Assembly: GCF_023159225.1 (NCBI RefSeq)
Contig: NC_063176.1
Span: 6,956,963-7,020,962 of the forward strand
DNA length: 64,000 nucleotides
Origin: Perognathus longimembris pacificus
Lineage: Eukaryota > Chordata > Mammalia > Rodentia > Heteromyidae
Direction: 5' to 3'
Of the stretch, positions 10,887 through 22,026 are shown in pieces. Every line of letters begins with the position of its first letter. Position 1 is the first letter of the stretch. Both the position numbers and the translations under genes were made by a program. The notes below the pieces were generated by a model, which saw only the letters and a list, made by a program, of their open reading frames with translations, made no database searches and was not told where the DNA came from.

Positions 10887-12984
10887 AAATCGCAAGCTAT
10901 CCTTGGGTTCATGTGTCCCTTCCCAAGCCCAAGGAGCCCCGAGGAACTCGAGATGGCATACATAGGGATGGAAAAGGGCATATGGCTGCTTCAGGGCAGT
11001 TGGGGGTCACCAAGTTAGTAGGGGAGATAGACAAATGGCTTTGTTTTGGCAGAATAGAAGATGTGAGCCATCCTTCGTGTTGGGAAATCACATGGTTGGC
11101 TCTCGATCATCAGCACTGCTGGGAAGGAGAAAATGCATGACACCGGGCCATCCTGTGTGGCCAGGGACTCACACATGCCCAGCTCAGGTGTGGCTCTGCC
11201 CCTGCCCCGTCCCGCCTGACCGTCCAGGGCCTGGGCGGATGCCAGTGGCTCCCTGTGGCTCCACCGCAGAGTCACGAAGGGCTGGCGAAGCACGGGTGCC
11301 CTGCTTGCAGTAGGCGCTTGCTGCTGGAGTCCTGCGGCTCACACAATACACGGCTTCCCACCCGCGAGCGAGCTCAGGCGGGGAGGGCTTGGGAACTGGT
11401 AAGTGCGGCCAGGGCATTTGAATCTCTTTATTCTGGAGGCCAAATGCTGAAAGTGAAAGCTAAAATGATAATGATAATTAAAAAATAAAGTCTCCCTCTA
11501 TTTTATCTCAGGGAGAAGATAAAAAAAAGGGGAGCCTGTGTTTTAATTTGGCAGTTATCTGGGCACCTTCAGAAGGCTTGCTTTCCCTGGGAGCAGAACT
11601 CCCCCTTTCCGCATTGCCTCCCTTTGATCTTGCATTCTCTCTGTGCCCAGGTACCCCCTCCTTGTGCCTAGCTCAATCCTGTATAACAAATCATCTTAAT
11701 TACTCCAGGCCTGGCTTCATCCTCTGCTTCTCATTTTGTGAAATTCCTGCAATGGTTACCAAATAAATGTGCCTGGGGTTCCGGCCCTATGAAACAGCAA
11801 GCAGGCCCCAGCAGTAGCCGGAGGAATTTCAAAGTTAGTTAAAAGGCACAGGAGGAGAGAGGGAATTGAATGAGAACTCCCCCTGGTTTTCCGCCTGCAG
11901 TCCCAGTGCTGACTCTACTCCAATTCCGTGCGCTTGGAGGGCCTCGCGCGCACAGCCCCTCTTCTGCAAGGGAGAATAAATAAAGGAAGGTGGGTGAGCC
12001 CCCAATTCCAGCTGAGGGGCGGGGCAGGAGCCAGGAGCTCTGCCCAGGGGCCGAAGGCCTTGGCCAGGCCGAGTGGGTCAGCTCTGGGACTCATCACGGC
12101 CGCTTCAGGGCAGCTTCACCTGCAGGAAGCCCGGGTGGCACGGTTGCATTTTAAGCGGCTGTGGGGAGGGTGAATCTGGAGCTGAGGTGCTGAGGCTCAC
12201 CGTGTTGCAACCCCGATGCCATCATTCAGGGCAGTCCAAGGGGAGGTCATTAGAGGCAAGGTGTGGAAAGGAAAATGTAGGCACACAGCCATGACAAGTA
12301 GCCCGTGGTGTCAGCTCCTAAGGGAAGGCGCGCAGGACCCATTACTGCAGGCATTTAAGGGGTCTTAGTTAGCCCTCCTGGGGTGTGGTTTGCTCCCTCT
12401 GGGGACCCCGTGGGCTCCCCCGGATATAGCTTGGAGGCCACTTGTTCTGCTCTTACCCTAGCGCTGGTGGGCCCCTTGACGAAGGCGTCTGGCGGCAGCA
12501 CTGGGGGGAACGCGGCGGCCAGCGGCGGGGCGTGATTTCTACCGAGGACAGAGTCAGTGCCTGCTACGAATGCCATGCAGCCCGGGCCACAGCCGCTCTG
12601 GGTTTTGGGGTGGGGGGAGGTGTTGGGTCAGGTGGGAGACCTTCTGAGAACAAAACTTGAAGCGTCTTAGGTGACGGTGCACAAGGCATTCTTGAAGGCG
12701 TCTTGTGGGTGATCAGCTCCTGCTGAAGAACCCAAGAAACGTGTTTGGGCACACGGACTAGGGGGTGTCACTTCCATACCCGGTCTTCATCCTCCTAGCG
12801 TCTGTCCTCTTGGGGCTACTCAAGTGACTGAGAAGCGGCTTCTGTGACAGCCCTCAAGGATCTGCTCTTCTTCTTCTTTTGATTCTAGTCACAAAACACA
12901 CAGATGTGAAGCATTCCAGTGAGACAGAGCGGCCCCCGGTCTTGAGGGCTGCTCTCTCCTCTCCTGACGCGAACGCACTGATGA
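10887..12984. other. Repeat-poor sequence, part with conserved-element character
   Basis: No transposon or gene recognised. From about 11405 to 11850 the sequence is free of repeats and has dense AT-rich factor-like words (TTAATTA, GATAA, 'ataaatgtgcctgg'), the look of a conserved noncoding element. 11900-12650 is GC-rich with scattered CpG. Open frames here have no recognisable domains. Confidence 0.35.
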
Positions 12985-13245
12985 GTTAATCTGTAAGGGT
13001 GGTAGTATTGGCAGGCCTTGGGGACCTTGAGGAGGTGGGGCCTCGTGGGAGGTACTTAGGTCGTTGGCGGGCTTGTCCTGGCAAGGTGGTATGGCACACT
13101 GTTCTCGAAGCCTCTTCCTCCTCAGTCGGATGTTCCTCCCGTTGCCGTCCTGTACCATGAGGATTTGTGGCCAAGGTAGGCCTTCGAGATGGGAATCACC
13201 AAAAACTGTGAGCTGAATAAAACTTCTTTCCCTTCCCCTCTGTGT
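12985..13245 (+). repeat. MaLR-type LTR remnant
   Basis: 'ttgaggaggtggggcctcgt' with 'gggaggtacttagg', then 'ctgttctcgaagcctcttcc', then 'aactgtgagctgaataaaac', follow the order of MaLR (ERVL-related, non-autonomous) LTRs, in which the 'gtgagc.aataaa' words hold the polyadenylation signal. Both ends are eroded and no internal retroviral region is present. Confidence 0.65.
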
Positions 13246-13917
13246 ACACATACCTATAAGCATGTGCCACATATATTTATAATTATATAAAATATATTTT
13301 ATATGATACTTACATATTTATAATTTAAAATTCATGACCCCCCCACACACATATTTATAAATTGAATTGCCTCAGTAGTAATGCACTATAATAGGACTGT
13401 TGAAAAATAGGGGTGCCTGGGTCAGAAAATTTGAAAGTGGGGTCTGGGTATGAAGAAGGTTTAAAATCATCCTAGGTGATTCTAATATGCAGTCGTGGTT
13501 GCGAATTTCTAGACTAAATTACCTCTAAGCCTCCTGTCAATTTGGAAGAGTTTTGGTTCCCTAGTTCTTGAGTGCTTTTAGGATGCTAGGTACCCCTTAA
13601 CTATCATGGTATATTGTGTTAGGAAGGGTGAATCCTAGATGTTAGGCATAGGACAGTACCACTATCACCCCAAGTAGGATTATTATCTTTTTCTTCTTAC
13701 CCCTGTCACATGATTCATCCTCTGAGTGTAAATTGAACACTTACTGTAGTCCAGGGCCCCCATTCTAGCCTCTAGGGAAAGCCACTAACTGGTGAGCATC
13801 AGGTCTACATCAGCAAGAATCTCTTCTTAGTTTTGGGAGCCTCTTTCCAGAGCTTCCAACTGGCTAGATATCCCATTTCCTCCCAGGGCGTTGACATAAA
13901 GCCTCCTTTTGCACCTG
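13246..13917. other. AT-rich unassigned sequence
   Basis: Includes a TA-rich low-complexity patch at about 13268-13332 with several short TATA palindromes. No gene or repeat family recognised in the remainder. Confidence 0.45.
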
Positions 13918-14245
13918 CTGTTCTAGACTGAATGTGTCCTTCTCTCCTGTCCCTGTGTCCCCAGGGTGGTGGTATTTGGAGAAGAGGCCTTGAGCGGTGA
14001 TTAGAGGCCTTGGGAGGTTGGAGCCCTCACACGGGGCTAAACAGGATCTTATAAGGAAGGCCAGAGGGCAACTTGATCTCTTGTTCCTCCTAAGGAGATA
14101 AGTTTGCAATCGAATGCCAGCATCGGGCCACATTGGCGCTGATCTTGGATTTTGAGTCTTCTGAACTGTGAGAAATGAATTTCATTATTTATAAGCCACC
14201 CAGTCTATGCCACTTAGTGTTAGCTACCTGAACGTAGGTATTTAG
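13918..14245 (+). repeat. MaLR/MLT-type LTR
   Basis: Landmarks in order are 'gactgaatgtgtccttctct', 'gccttgggaggttggagccc', 'ctgaactgtgagaaatgaat' and 'tataagccacccagtctatg'. This is the usual order of MLT1-like LTRs. Solo LTR, diverged. Confidence 0.65.
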
Positions 14246-14933
14246 TTGTCTTTTATCTATAGAACACTAACAAAAAAGGATAACAACAGTGTAGTACAAT
14301 ATTCAAAAGGTATTTTGGTGTCTCCACAGCAGGTGGGATTTAACACTCTCTTATAACCAAAATGGGTAAGGAATCTAGCCATTTAAGAGGTGAATGTTTT
14401 GCACTACATGTTTCAAAGCAACTCTCTATTGGAGGTGGGTATCTATTATTACTATCACCTATGATCATTCATTTCCTCTTTATTCAATGTAAGGAGGAGA
14501 AATTCCCCATTCTATGATACTTGTGAGCAGAACTTTGTCAGAGTAACACTCTTAACTCTTCTGTGTCCCACAACTCCACTTTCTTCTTTCTCTGAGAGAA
14601 GAAGGGTGATTACCTATGTGTGAACTTGGATTCAGTGAATGAGCAAATTAAACGCAGCCCCTCTCTGTTTTCTCTTTGTCTCCTTGCAGTTTGCAGAGAG
14701 CATTCTGTTTCTCTGTGCCACAAATCTAACAGGACCAGGCGCCCATGGAAGATTGTGTTTCTGTGATGGGGCTGACTCACCTAATTTAGGAATTGGCAAA
14801 TTGGGTAAACAGACCTAAAATCACAATTAATGCCATAATACATTGTTGGCATTTTTATTCTTCTTTGTTTGGCTCCTAGGTCTTTCAACTGGCTCCAAAC
14901 TAGGGAGGGGCATTGATAATGCTACTATAGTAA
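14246..14933. other. Unassigned AT-rich sequence
   Basis: No repeat family or gene recognised. Confidence 0.4.
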
Positions 14934-15240
14934 CTGTGTTAGTCAGTCTTGCATCATGATCATGAAATGTCTGAGAGAAAGGACATATAAAGAGAGAAGA
15001 GTCTGGGGCATGATCCTGCAGTCTGTAGTCCAGAACAGAGGGGCTCTGGTGGAGCAAAGCATTTTCCTCGAGAGCCAGAGAGGAAGAAACTGGGGTTCTA
15101 CAATTTCCTTTGTGGGCCTGCCTCTAGGGACCTAAGATTTCCCTCCAGATGTCTTCCAAAGGTTCTGCCACCTTCTAATAGTGCTCCCTTGGGGGCCAAC
15201 TGGACATTTGTTCAAACAATTGAAGAAACTATATCCCAAT
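14934..15240 (-). repeat. MaLR-type LTR, antisense
   Basis: 'actgtgttagtcagtcttgc' followed by 'gatcatgaaatgtctgagag' near the left end, and 'ttgggggccaactggacatt' near the right end, match the reverse complement of rodent MaLR LTRs (the left words are the LTR 3' end, the right words the LTR 5' end). Solo LTR. Confidence 0.6.
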
Positions 15241-15389
15241 TTTTCTCTAGGAGCTACTTTCCCCAATGGGTTGTCCACACAAAACCCACAATTAGCAACC
15301 TTGAACTACAGTGATTAAAAAAGCATGGACAAAGTAGTTGACCAGACCCAGAGTCACAATGATGTTTCTGTCATAAAGGAACACTGGTT

Positions 15390-15669
15390 CTTTTTTTGGC
15401 CAGTCCTGGGGCTTCGACTCAGGGCCTGAGCACTGTCCCTGGCTTCTTTTTTTTTTTTTTTTTCTTCTTTTTTGCCAGTCCTGGGGCTTGGACTTAGGGC
15501 CTGAGCACACACTGTCCCTGGCTTCTTTTTGCTCAAGGCTAGCACTCTGCCACTTGAGCCACAGCGCCACTTCTGGCCATTTTCTATATATGTGGTGCTG
15601 GGGAATTGAACCCAGGGCTTCATGTATCGGAGGCAAGCACTCTTGCCACTAGGCCATATTCCCAGCCCC
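15390..15669 (-). repeat. IDL-Geo SINE with duplicated 3' tail, antisense
   Basis: A full IDL-Geo copy occupies 15474-15669. To its left, at 15399-15446, the terminal part of the Geo module ('ggccagtcctggggcttcga' through 'ctgtccctggcttct') occurs a second time in the same orientation, with its own T run at 15392-15398 and a T-rich spacer between the two. On the minus strand the element therefore has two successive Geo 3' ends. This is either one SINE that landed in the tail of another or a template jump during reverse transcription. Confidence 0.9.
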
Positions 15670-16243
15670 ACTGGGTTGTTATTGGCCAGACAGCAAAGAA
15701 GATTTAGGAGTGAAAACAATTGCTGCCACACATTGTAAATACAAGAAGTATAGAAAACCAGTTCTGGTGCCACTGAAAGATCTCAGAGTTTAGCCATGTT
15801 GGGAGCTAATTTTGCTTTTGAACTTTTCACTAGAAATGAGACAATAATTTTTTTTTTTTTTGCTTAAGCTAGTTTGGGTCATTTTCCTGCTACATGTACA
15901 TAATGGTAAATGAGTCACTTCTCATACAATTTCACATTGTTAGTTTTAATTAATTTTAGAAGCCCATAAATCACCTGTAAAGCTCACATTAGATCTCAGG
16001 AGGCAGGAATGACTTAGAAAGGATTAATTCACCACAAAAGAGGATAGCTGGATCATAATGTTGGGAATATTTATTATTTTAGGCTCCTTTTATTACTTAT
16101 TTTCTTTGTATATTTACTTTTTTTTTTTGAAACAACTCTTACGTGATGCAGGTAAGCTTTTAATACAATGATTCAAAATCCAATTAGGCCATTCCCCCCC
16201 TCCTCCCCGCCCCTGTTTATTAACTAGAAAAGAATGAATCTTG
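15670..16243. other. Unassigned AT-rich sequence
   Basis: Nothing recognisable beyond poly(T) runs near 15848 and 16120. Confidence 0.4.
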
Positions 16244-16436
16244 TTGAGATACTGAGTGTCGAACCCAGTGCGTTACGCACGTTAGGCAAATGTCTTGCTG
16301 CATGACCCACACTTCCGACCTTTTTCTTTTTCCTTTCTTTTTTGAGACAGGCTATTTCTAACTTCGCTTGGGCTGGCCTAACCTGGAACAATGATTCCCC
16401 TGTCTCTGCTTCCCAAGCAGCTAGGATTACAAGGTA
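16244..16436 (-). repeat. B1-dID-type SINE, antisense, degraded
   Basis: ID-like part 'gatactgagtgtcgaaccca' and 'gttaggcaaatgtcttgctg', then T-rich spacer, then 7SL part 'tttgagacaggctatttcta' and 'aagcagctaggattacaagg'. The order is that of an antisense 7SL-ID dimer. Confidence 0.65.
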
Positions 16437-17435
16437 GGATTTCTCTGCAGAGTTTGTTCTTTAAAGTCATAATCATCAGTAATGCCGCCAAACATGTGGG
16501 ATCACGGATCTTTCAGAATTTCCAGTGTCAAATCTTCTGGTTTGCAAATGTTGGCTTCCATTAAGAAAAATAACAAACGAAAAATGAAAAAAACCCAACC
16601 GACCCCCCAAATTTCTGTGTTTGAAACATGCCTGAGTGTTGAACTTGGGCCCTGGTCTTCCAGCTTTATAACCTTTATTTGGAAGTAGCAGGGAAGCCAT
16701 CAGGCTGGCTAACCGCTCTTCTTAGTCATTAAGTGGCAAAAAAGAGCTTTTTACACAAATGATGAGCTTCAAAGGAGGGGTGGATAAACGCTGAACCGAG
16801 TAGTTGCCAAGGTAACATCTCACTGATCAGAAAGGGACCACAGTCAGAGTTTAAGCGGTGTAGTCTCTCTAAATATGCTCACATAAGTGTTCTCTGCGTA
16901 TGCCAAGGCTTGAAAAAAATAAAGCAGCCCATGTGCTTGAGACTTTTGGTAGCTTTTCCCTCTTCTCTCTGTATGTCCCCCAGAGGGGAGTAGGTATGTA
17001 AACCCAAGGAAACTTAGGTCCCTGAGTCATTGGAGGCAAGAGAACTTGCTATGGCCCGTGATAGTAAGAAGCCATCAGTTTTCTGTTTTTCTGATCTTTC
17101 TGTTGAAGATCCATGAGGATGTGGATACAGAGCTGCTTGCTGCCAGAGACTCACAGGAAGCAATTCTTTTCCCTTCTGGAGAGACCCCAGCGCAACCTGA
17201 TCAACTAGCAGCATAAGGGAGTCGTGCCATTACATCTTCCAATTTGCTAGCAGCAAATCAATGCACTCTGATAGCTGCTGCCCTTAGCAGGGCGCTGTGC
17301 AGAAGCTGATACCTGAATGTTCGTAAGGAATTAGAAGTTAAAAAGCATGAAAATCATGGGCAAAAATGATTGTGTTTAGGACTGATAGATGTCAGTTGGA
17401 AGTTCTGTGAGAAGAGAGCTGTGCTGTTTGAAATT
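16437..17435. other. Unassigned sequence
   Basis: No gene or repeat recognised. Confidence 0.4.
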
Positions 17436-17466
<31 letters not shown>

Positions 17467-17545
17467 AATATACATATATATGCACACACATATGTATGTA
17501 TATATATTATCTCTATATATTATTACATATTGATTATATATATTA
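17436..17545. repeat. Compound TA/CA low-complexity array
   Basis: (TA)n, then (CA)n, then mixed TATG/TATA units. Rich in self-complementary TATA and alternating purine-pyrimidine, so prone to cruciform or Z-form structure. The open frames crossing it are artefacts. Confidence 0.92.
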
Positions 17546-17654
17546 TCACAGCTATTGGTAATTCCTCTTTCGTTGAATGTTTGTGTGCACCAATTAGTAA
17601 GGAATGTTTTCACTTTTTATATCATTTAATTGAAGTTGGACTTTATTTTTTCTT

Positions 17655-17702
17655 CTTCTTTATTGCCAAAGTGAAGTAAGAGGGGTTACAGTTTCATATG
17701 TA
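17655..17702 (-). repeat. LINE-1 3' end fragment, antisense
   Basis: 'tttattgccaaagtgaagta' and 'agaggggttacagtttcata' match the recurrent antisense L1 3' terminus that appears five more times in antisense in this window (near 21184, 30203, 33568, 39340 and 40815). Confidence 0.6.
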
Positions 17703-18074
17703 TTTTTTTAAACTATAAAAATAAGACAGCATTCTAGGCCCTGTCAACATAAACAGCCTCTTTTTTCTGAGCAAGTTCAGACTGTGGTATATTTCCAGCA
17801 TACTGAGATGGAACTTTTAGAACTCCAAGACAGATACTTGCCCAAGGACTTTTGCTTTTCCCTTAATCCTTATCAAGCTTCCCACATTAGCTCGATTGCC
17901 TTGAACTGATGCCGGGGGTGGGCCTCTTCGTTGGCAAAGAGAGTTTGGGCCCCAGAGGCACCTATGCTTTCTCTGTAATGGGAGTAAATAACCAGGCGTT
18001 GCTCCTGACACACACAAGCTTTTGAAGTACTTTGGCCCTCTTTATTTGCCCTCCCTCCTCCTTCCATGGGAATT
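17703..18074. other. Unassigned sequence between L1 pieces
   Basis: No repeat or gene recognised. It may be unique DNA that separates two L1 fragments, or a very diverged part of the same L1. Confidence 0.4.
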
Positions 18075-18665
18075 ACCTTGTCTATATATTCTTGTCATTC
18101 ATTTTCATGCATACATATATTATATTTTAGTCAGATGAATCCCTTCTATTGCTCTCTCTTTCCCTCTCTGTCTAAATTCTCTATTCCACAGTTTCATATG
18201 CTGTCTTCATACACAGACACATGTATTTTAATATTATTCTTAATATTAAGTTAAATATTCTCCTATACTCTTCACCCTCCCCCATATCCTACCAACAATT
18301 CACAAACACATTCTCTCACCATGTAGTATGTGTATGTATGTATCTGTATAGCTTGAAGGACTAGATTCCATATGCGAGAGAAAACATGCAACCTTTGTCT
18401 TTCTCAGCCTGACTTCACTTAACGTGATGGTCTCCAGTTCTATCCATTTCCCCGAAAATAATGTAATGTCATTCTTTGTTGTGGCTGAATAATGCTCTAT
18501 TGTATAATCTATATCTATATACATAACACATCTTCTTGACCCAGTCATCGGTTGTAGGGCATCTGGGCTGTTTCTATAACTTGGCTATTATGAACCATTA
18601 TTCATAGATTGTGTAGGTACCTTTATTGTATCCTGACAGACATCACTGGTGCCTGGCTTGTTTAC
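18075..18665 (-). repeat. LINE-1 3' region, antisense
   Basis: 'ctgacttcacttaacgtgat', 'gtggctgaataatgctctat', 'acatcttcttgacccagtca' and 'tctataacttggctattatg' follow the antisense L1 3' region in order. Diverged, no intact frame. Confidence 0.75.
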
Positions 18666-18799
18666 TTTTCTGTTTTTGAGGCTGAAGCGCATCTTTGGTT
18701 GTTTATTTGGGATTTCTCTCATTTTCTGATGTAGACACTCTTGAGTATAAACTTTCTCCTTAGCACTGGCTTTGCTGTTTTTTTTTTTTTTTAAATAGG

Positions 18800-19090
18800 T
18801 TCTATTTTCATCTTCATTTGAGTCTAGGAACTTTTAAATTTCATTCCTAATCTCTCCAGTTACCCATTGGCCATATAAAAATGTGCCGTCGATCTCCATG
18901 TTTGAGTAGTTTTTCTAGTTTTTCATGCTATATTGATTTCTAATTTTATTCCATTATGGTCAGGTAGGATATAGGAAACTATCTCAATTTTTAAAAATTT
19001 ATTGAGATTCACTTTATGTCCTGAGATATAATCTAATCTTCCATGGGCTTCTAGCAACTCATTTTTCCCCCCTTTCAATGTATTGTGTCT
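18800..19090 (-). repeat. Probable LINE-1 fragment, antisense
   Basis: 'ctccagttacccattggcca', 'ttgatttctaattttattcc' and 'attatggtcaggtaggatat' resemble wording that recurs in antisense mammalian L1 copies. I am unsure which part of L1 it is. Confidence 0.5.
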
Positions 19091-19460
19091 TTGTAGAGTT
19101 ATTTTCTTCATGGGAGGAAGAGGCCAAAGTGTATTTGGATTTAAATTTTTACTAGCTATTAATTAAGTGCCCTACAATGGGATTATACTAATTTATACTA
19201 CTAGCAATAATTCATGAAATTGCTAGTTTCACTGCCTTTAGCTTTCCCTTTTTTATTTGGGAGAAAAGTGTTTCATAGTTCTAAGTTGTTTATCTTTCAT
19301 TATGGGAGACTTTTAACATGGCTTCATATATTTCAAAGACAATTTTATTTTTCAATGTAATCTCCCTTCAGATACCACACTTTTTAATTTTTGACTGACT
19401 GTATATTAAGCAATTTGGATTTCTGTCTCATGAGTTTCACTTAAAAAAAATATCCATCTT

Positions 19461-19708
19461 TGCCAAGTGCCAGTGCTCATGCTTGTCATTCTAGCTACTT
19501 AGGAGGCTAAGATCTGAGGATTGTGGTTTGAAGCCAGCCTAGGCAGGAAAGTTTGTGAGACTCTTATTTCTAACTACCCACCGAAAAGTCAGAAGTGGAG
19601 CTGTGGCTCAAGTGGTAGAACACCAGCCTTTAGCTAAAACAACCCCTAGGGGACAGTATCTAGGCCTTGAGATCAAGCTCAAGTACCAGCACACACATAC
19701 CAAAAAAG
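19461..19708 (+). repeat. 7SL-Geo SINE
   Basis: 7SL head ('gccaagtgccagtgctcatg', 'aggaggctaagatctgagga'), bridging 'gtttgtgagactcttatttc', then Geo ('gtggagctgtggctcaagtg', 'gtagaacaccagcctttagc') and an A/CA-rich tail. Full length, moderately diverged. Confidence 0.85.
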
Positions 19709-21156
19709 TTCCCTGTGTGGATCATACTCTAAGTATATACAATCTCAGCCTCACACACGCGGTGTAGACAAGTCTAGCCTATGCCTTTGTAAAACGTGTG
19801 TGATTCTCAGGCACAAGGGAGAGTCTGGAGAGACACAGCTCACACATGCAGATCTGTAAAGGAAGACGATGTATGCATAGGGACACGTGGAGATAATCAG
19901 TTGAGTGGTTAGCTTAATGTCCTGGGCACAGGTGACTATGTAGGAGGTAGAAAGCCAGCCCTGGGTTCCCAGGGGACTTGTAAGAGTGATGGCGGCACCT
20001 GAGGGATAGATGTGTCACGGCAGGGCTTATTTTTGTTCTTATTATGGGACAATCTATTTGCTTCGCTGCGTCTGGCTTGTGTGCAGAAAACACTTAGTGT
20101 CCTGTGGCTCCCTCTGCTCCCATTGACTTTTCCAGGCCAGTGCCTTACTCACCCTCAGAGGGATGCTTGATTAGGCCAATGCTAGTGCCCCTTGGGGGAA
20201 AAGAGGTACATTTTCTTGTCAATACACGGTGTGGTTTCCACACAGTTCTTTCTTTTGTGTTGGGCCTCATATTGGCCTAAAGATCTCCATTAAAGAAAAT
20301 GGTGAAAAAAACCCCACCATCAGGGTTAACCCAATTTGTCTCCTTACCTATTTATATAAAGCAACTCTGAAATATCCCTGAAATTTAGTAACAACAGAAG
20401 CCATGGCTCCCTTAATTCCTTCCTGGCAATGATTCTTTCTTCTCAAATAGGCCACTTTTCAGACTGGAAATCACCCCCAAATCCTTAAATAGCCTGATAT
20501 TTTTCACATGTTGATTCCAGAAAATTGATGTTTGCATGATGCCGTGGTAGGGACTCGCTTAAGAGCTAGATTTGCTACTGTATCTATTGACATTTTCATA
20601 TGACATTTTGAGCTCCCAGAATAATTGCATTATTTACCAGAATAAAAAGAAAAATCAAAGTAATGAAAGTAGCAAAAAAGTCATTCATATCAACATTACA
20701 AGCCTTAATTTCCTGTCTGGAGCATGGTGAATTGCTCATTTTAAAAGTCATCTCTAGCTACTGAGAGTCTATGGTGGTAGTCTATAGATGGTTTGTAGAT
20801 TATTAAAAAAAAAACCCAGTGAATATCAGATTGTCAAAATAGCAAGTGTGATTATAAAATAATGAGATCAGCTAAAAATAGCAGCTCTCAGACGTTCACA
20901 TTGTAAGAGGAGAATGAAGAGCAGAGGGGGGGAGGTAACTTGCGTAAAATCATGTGCGTATTAACCAATAGAACCAGTGTACAAGCCCCCACCCTCCATG
21001 AGTGTTTGTAATCCCTTCCCCATCATTGTAGGTGCAGGCTTGCCTGGAGAGGGCTCAGTTGGAGAAGGGAGCAGTAAACTGGGGTCTTTTTTAAAAAAAA
21101 TTATTTATTTTATTGATTAGCTCTCAGTTTATTTATTTATTTTTTGTTGTGGTCAT
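19709..21156. other. Mostly unassigned; conserved-looking AT-rich block
   Basis: A MIR-like antisense fragment lies near 20908-20998 ('aggtaacttgcgtaaaatca'). The block at about 20500-20900 is repeat-free and AT-rich with homeobox-like words ('gcattatttacc', 'taatttcc'), a possible conserved noncoding element. No gene recognised. Confidence 0.35.
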
Positions 21157-21690
21157 TTCTTTTTTTTAAATTTTTATTGTCAAACTGATGTACAGAGAGG
21201 TTACAGTTTCAGACGTTGGGCATTGGATACATTTCTTATACTGTTACCTCCTCCCTCATTCCCCCCGCCCCCTTTCCCTCTCCCCCCATGAGTTGTTCAG
21301 TTCATTTATACCAAACAGTTTTACAAGTATTGCTTTTGCAGTCGTTTGTTTTTTACCCTGTGTCTCTCGATTTTGGTATTTCCTTTCAGTTTCCTAGTTC
21401 TAATACCAGTATACATGGTTTCCAACGTACTCAGATAAGATACAGTGATAGTGCAGGTACACCACAGGAAGGGGATACAAGAGGATCATCCACAATAGGA
21501 GCTACGGTTACACATAGCACGTTGACAGCAGTTACAACAGTGATATATAGGGAATAATTAGCACAGGTTTAGGCTAGTCACAGCAGAGGATCACAAGAGC
21601 CCAATAGCTATGTCCTTATGAACACATAAGATGATGCTAAGTGAAATGAACTCCATGTTATGGAAACGACTGTTATATCACTGTTGGGGT
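21157..21690 (-). repeat. LINE-1 3' end with 5' inversion
   Basis: 21157-21556 is an antisense L1 3' end: poly(T), 'gatgtacagagaggttacag', 'cagttttacaagtattgctt', 'gttgacagcagttacaacag'. From about 21560 to 21686 the L1 wording flips to sense ('gagcccaatagctatgtcct', 'gctaagtgaaatgaactcca'). The far end of the flipped part ('atatcactgttg') repeats the start of the non-flipped part, as expected when one L1 transcript is copied from two primers (twin priming). Strongly 5'-truncated and non-functional. Confidence 0.8.
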
Positions 21691-21919
21691 CTGGTTTTAT
21701 CCTGGCATTCCCCACTCTGGGGGAGCTCTGTGACAAACCTTGCTATTCTTGGTGGCCAGGTGTCTAGTTTGGTTAATCTAAGCCGAGTTAGGAGCACCTG
21801 TCATATGAATAAACAGAGAAAGATTTACTGGATCAAAAACATGATTTTTATTTCTCCGGATAGAAACTGTTATCATTAGTGCTCATTGGGATCAAGATGG
21901 ATTTTTTTAATGGGTAATT
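21691..21919. other. Unassigned sequence
   Basis: No gene or repeat recognised. Confidence 0.4.
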
Positions 21920-22026
21920 TCTCTTTTTTCTTTTCTTTTTTCTTCTTGTGTCAATACTAAGGTCTGGACTCAGGGCTTCATGCTTGCTAGGCAAGTACTC
22001 TACCACTTGACTCATGACCCCAGCCC
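21920..22026 (-). repeat. ID-type SINE, antisense
   Basis: A pyrimidine-rich tail, then 'ggtctggactcagggcttca', 'tgcttgctaggcaagtactc', 'taccacttgactcatgaccc' is the reverse complement of a monomeric ID element (tRNA-Ala-like, with B box 'gagt.c.ga.c' and A box parts decayed). Confidence 0.75.
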
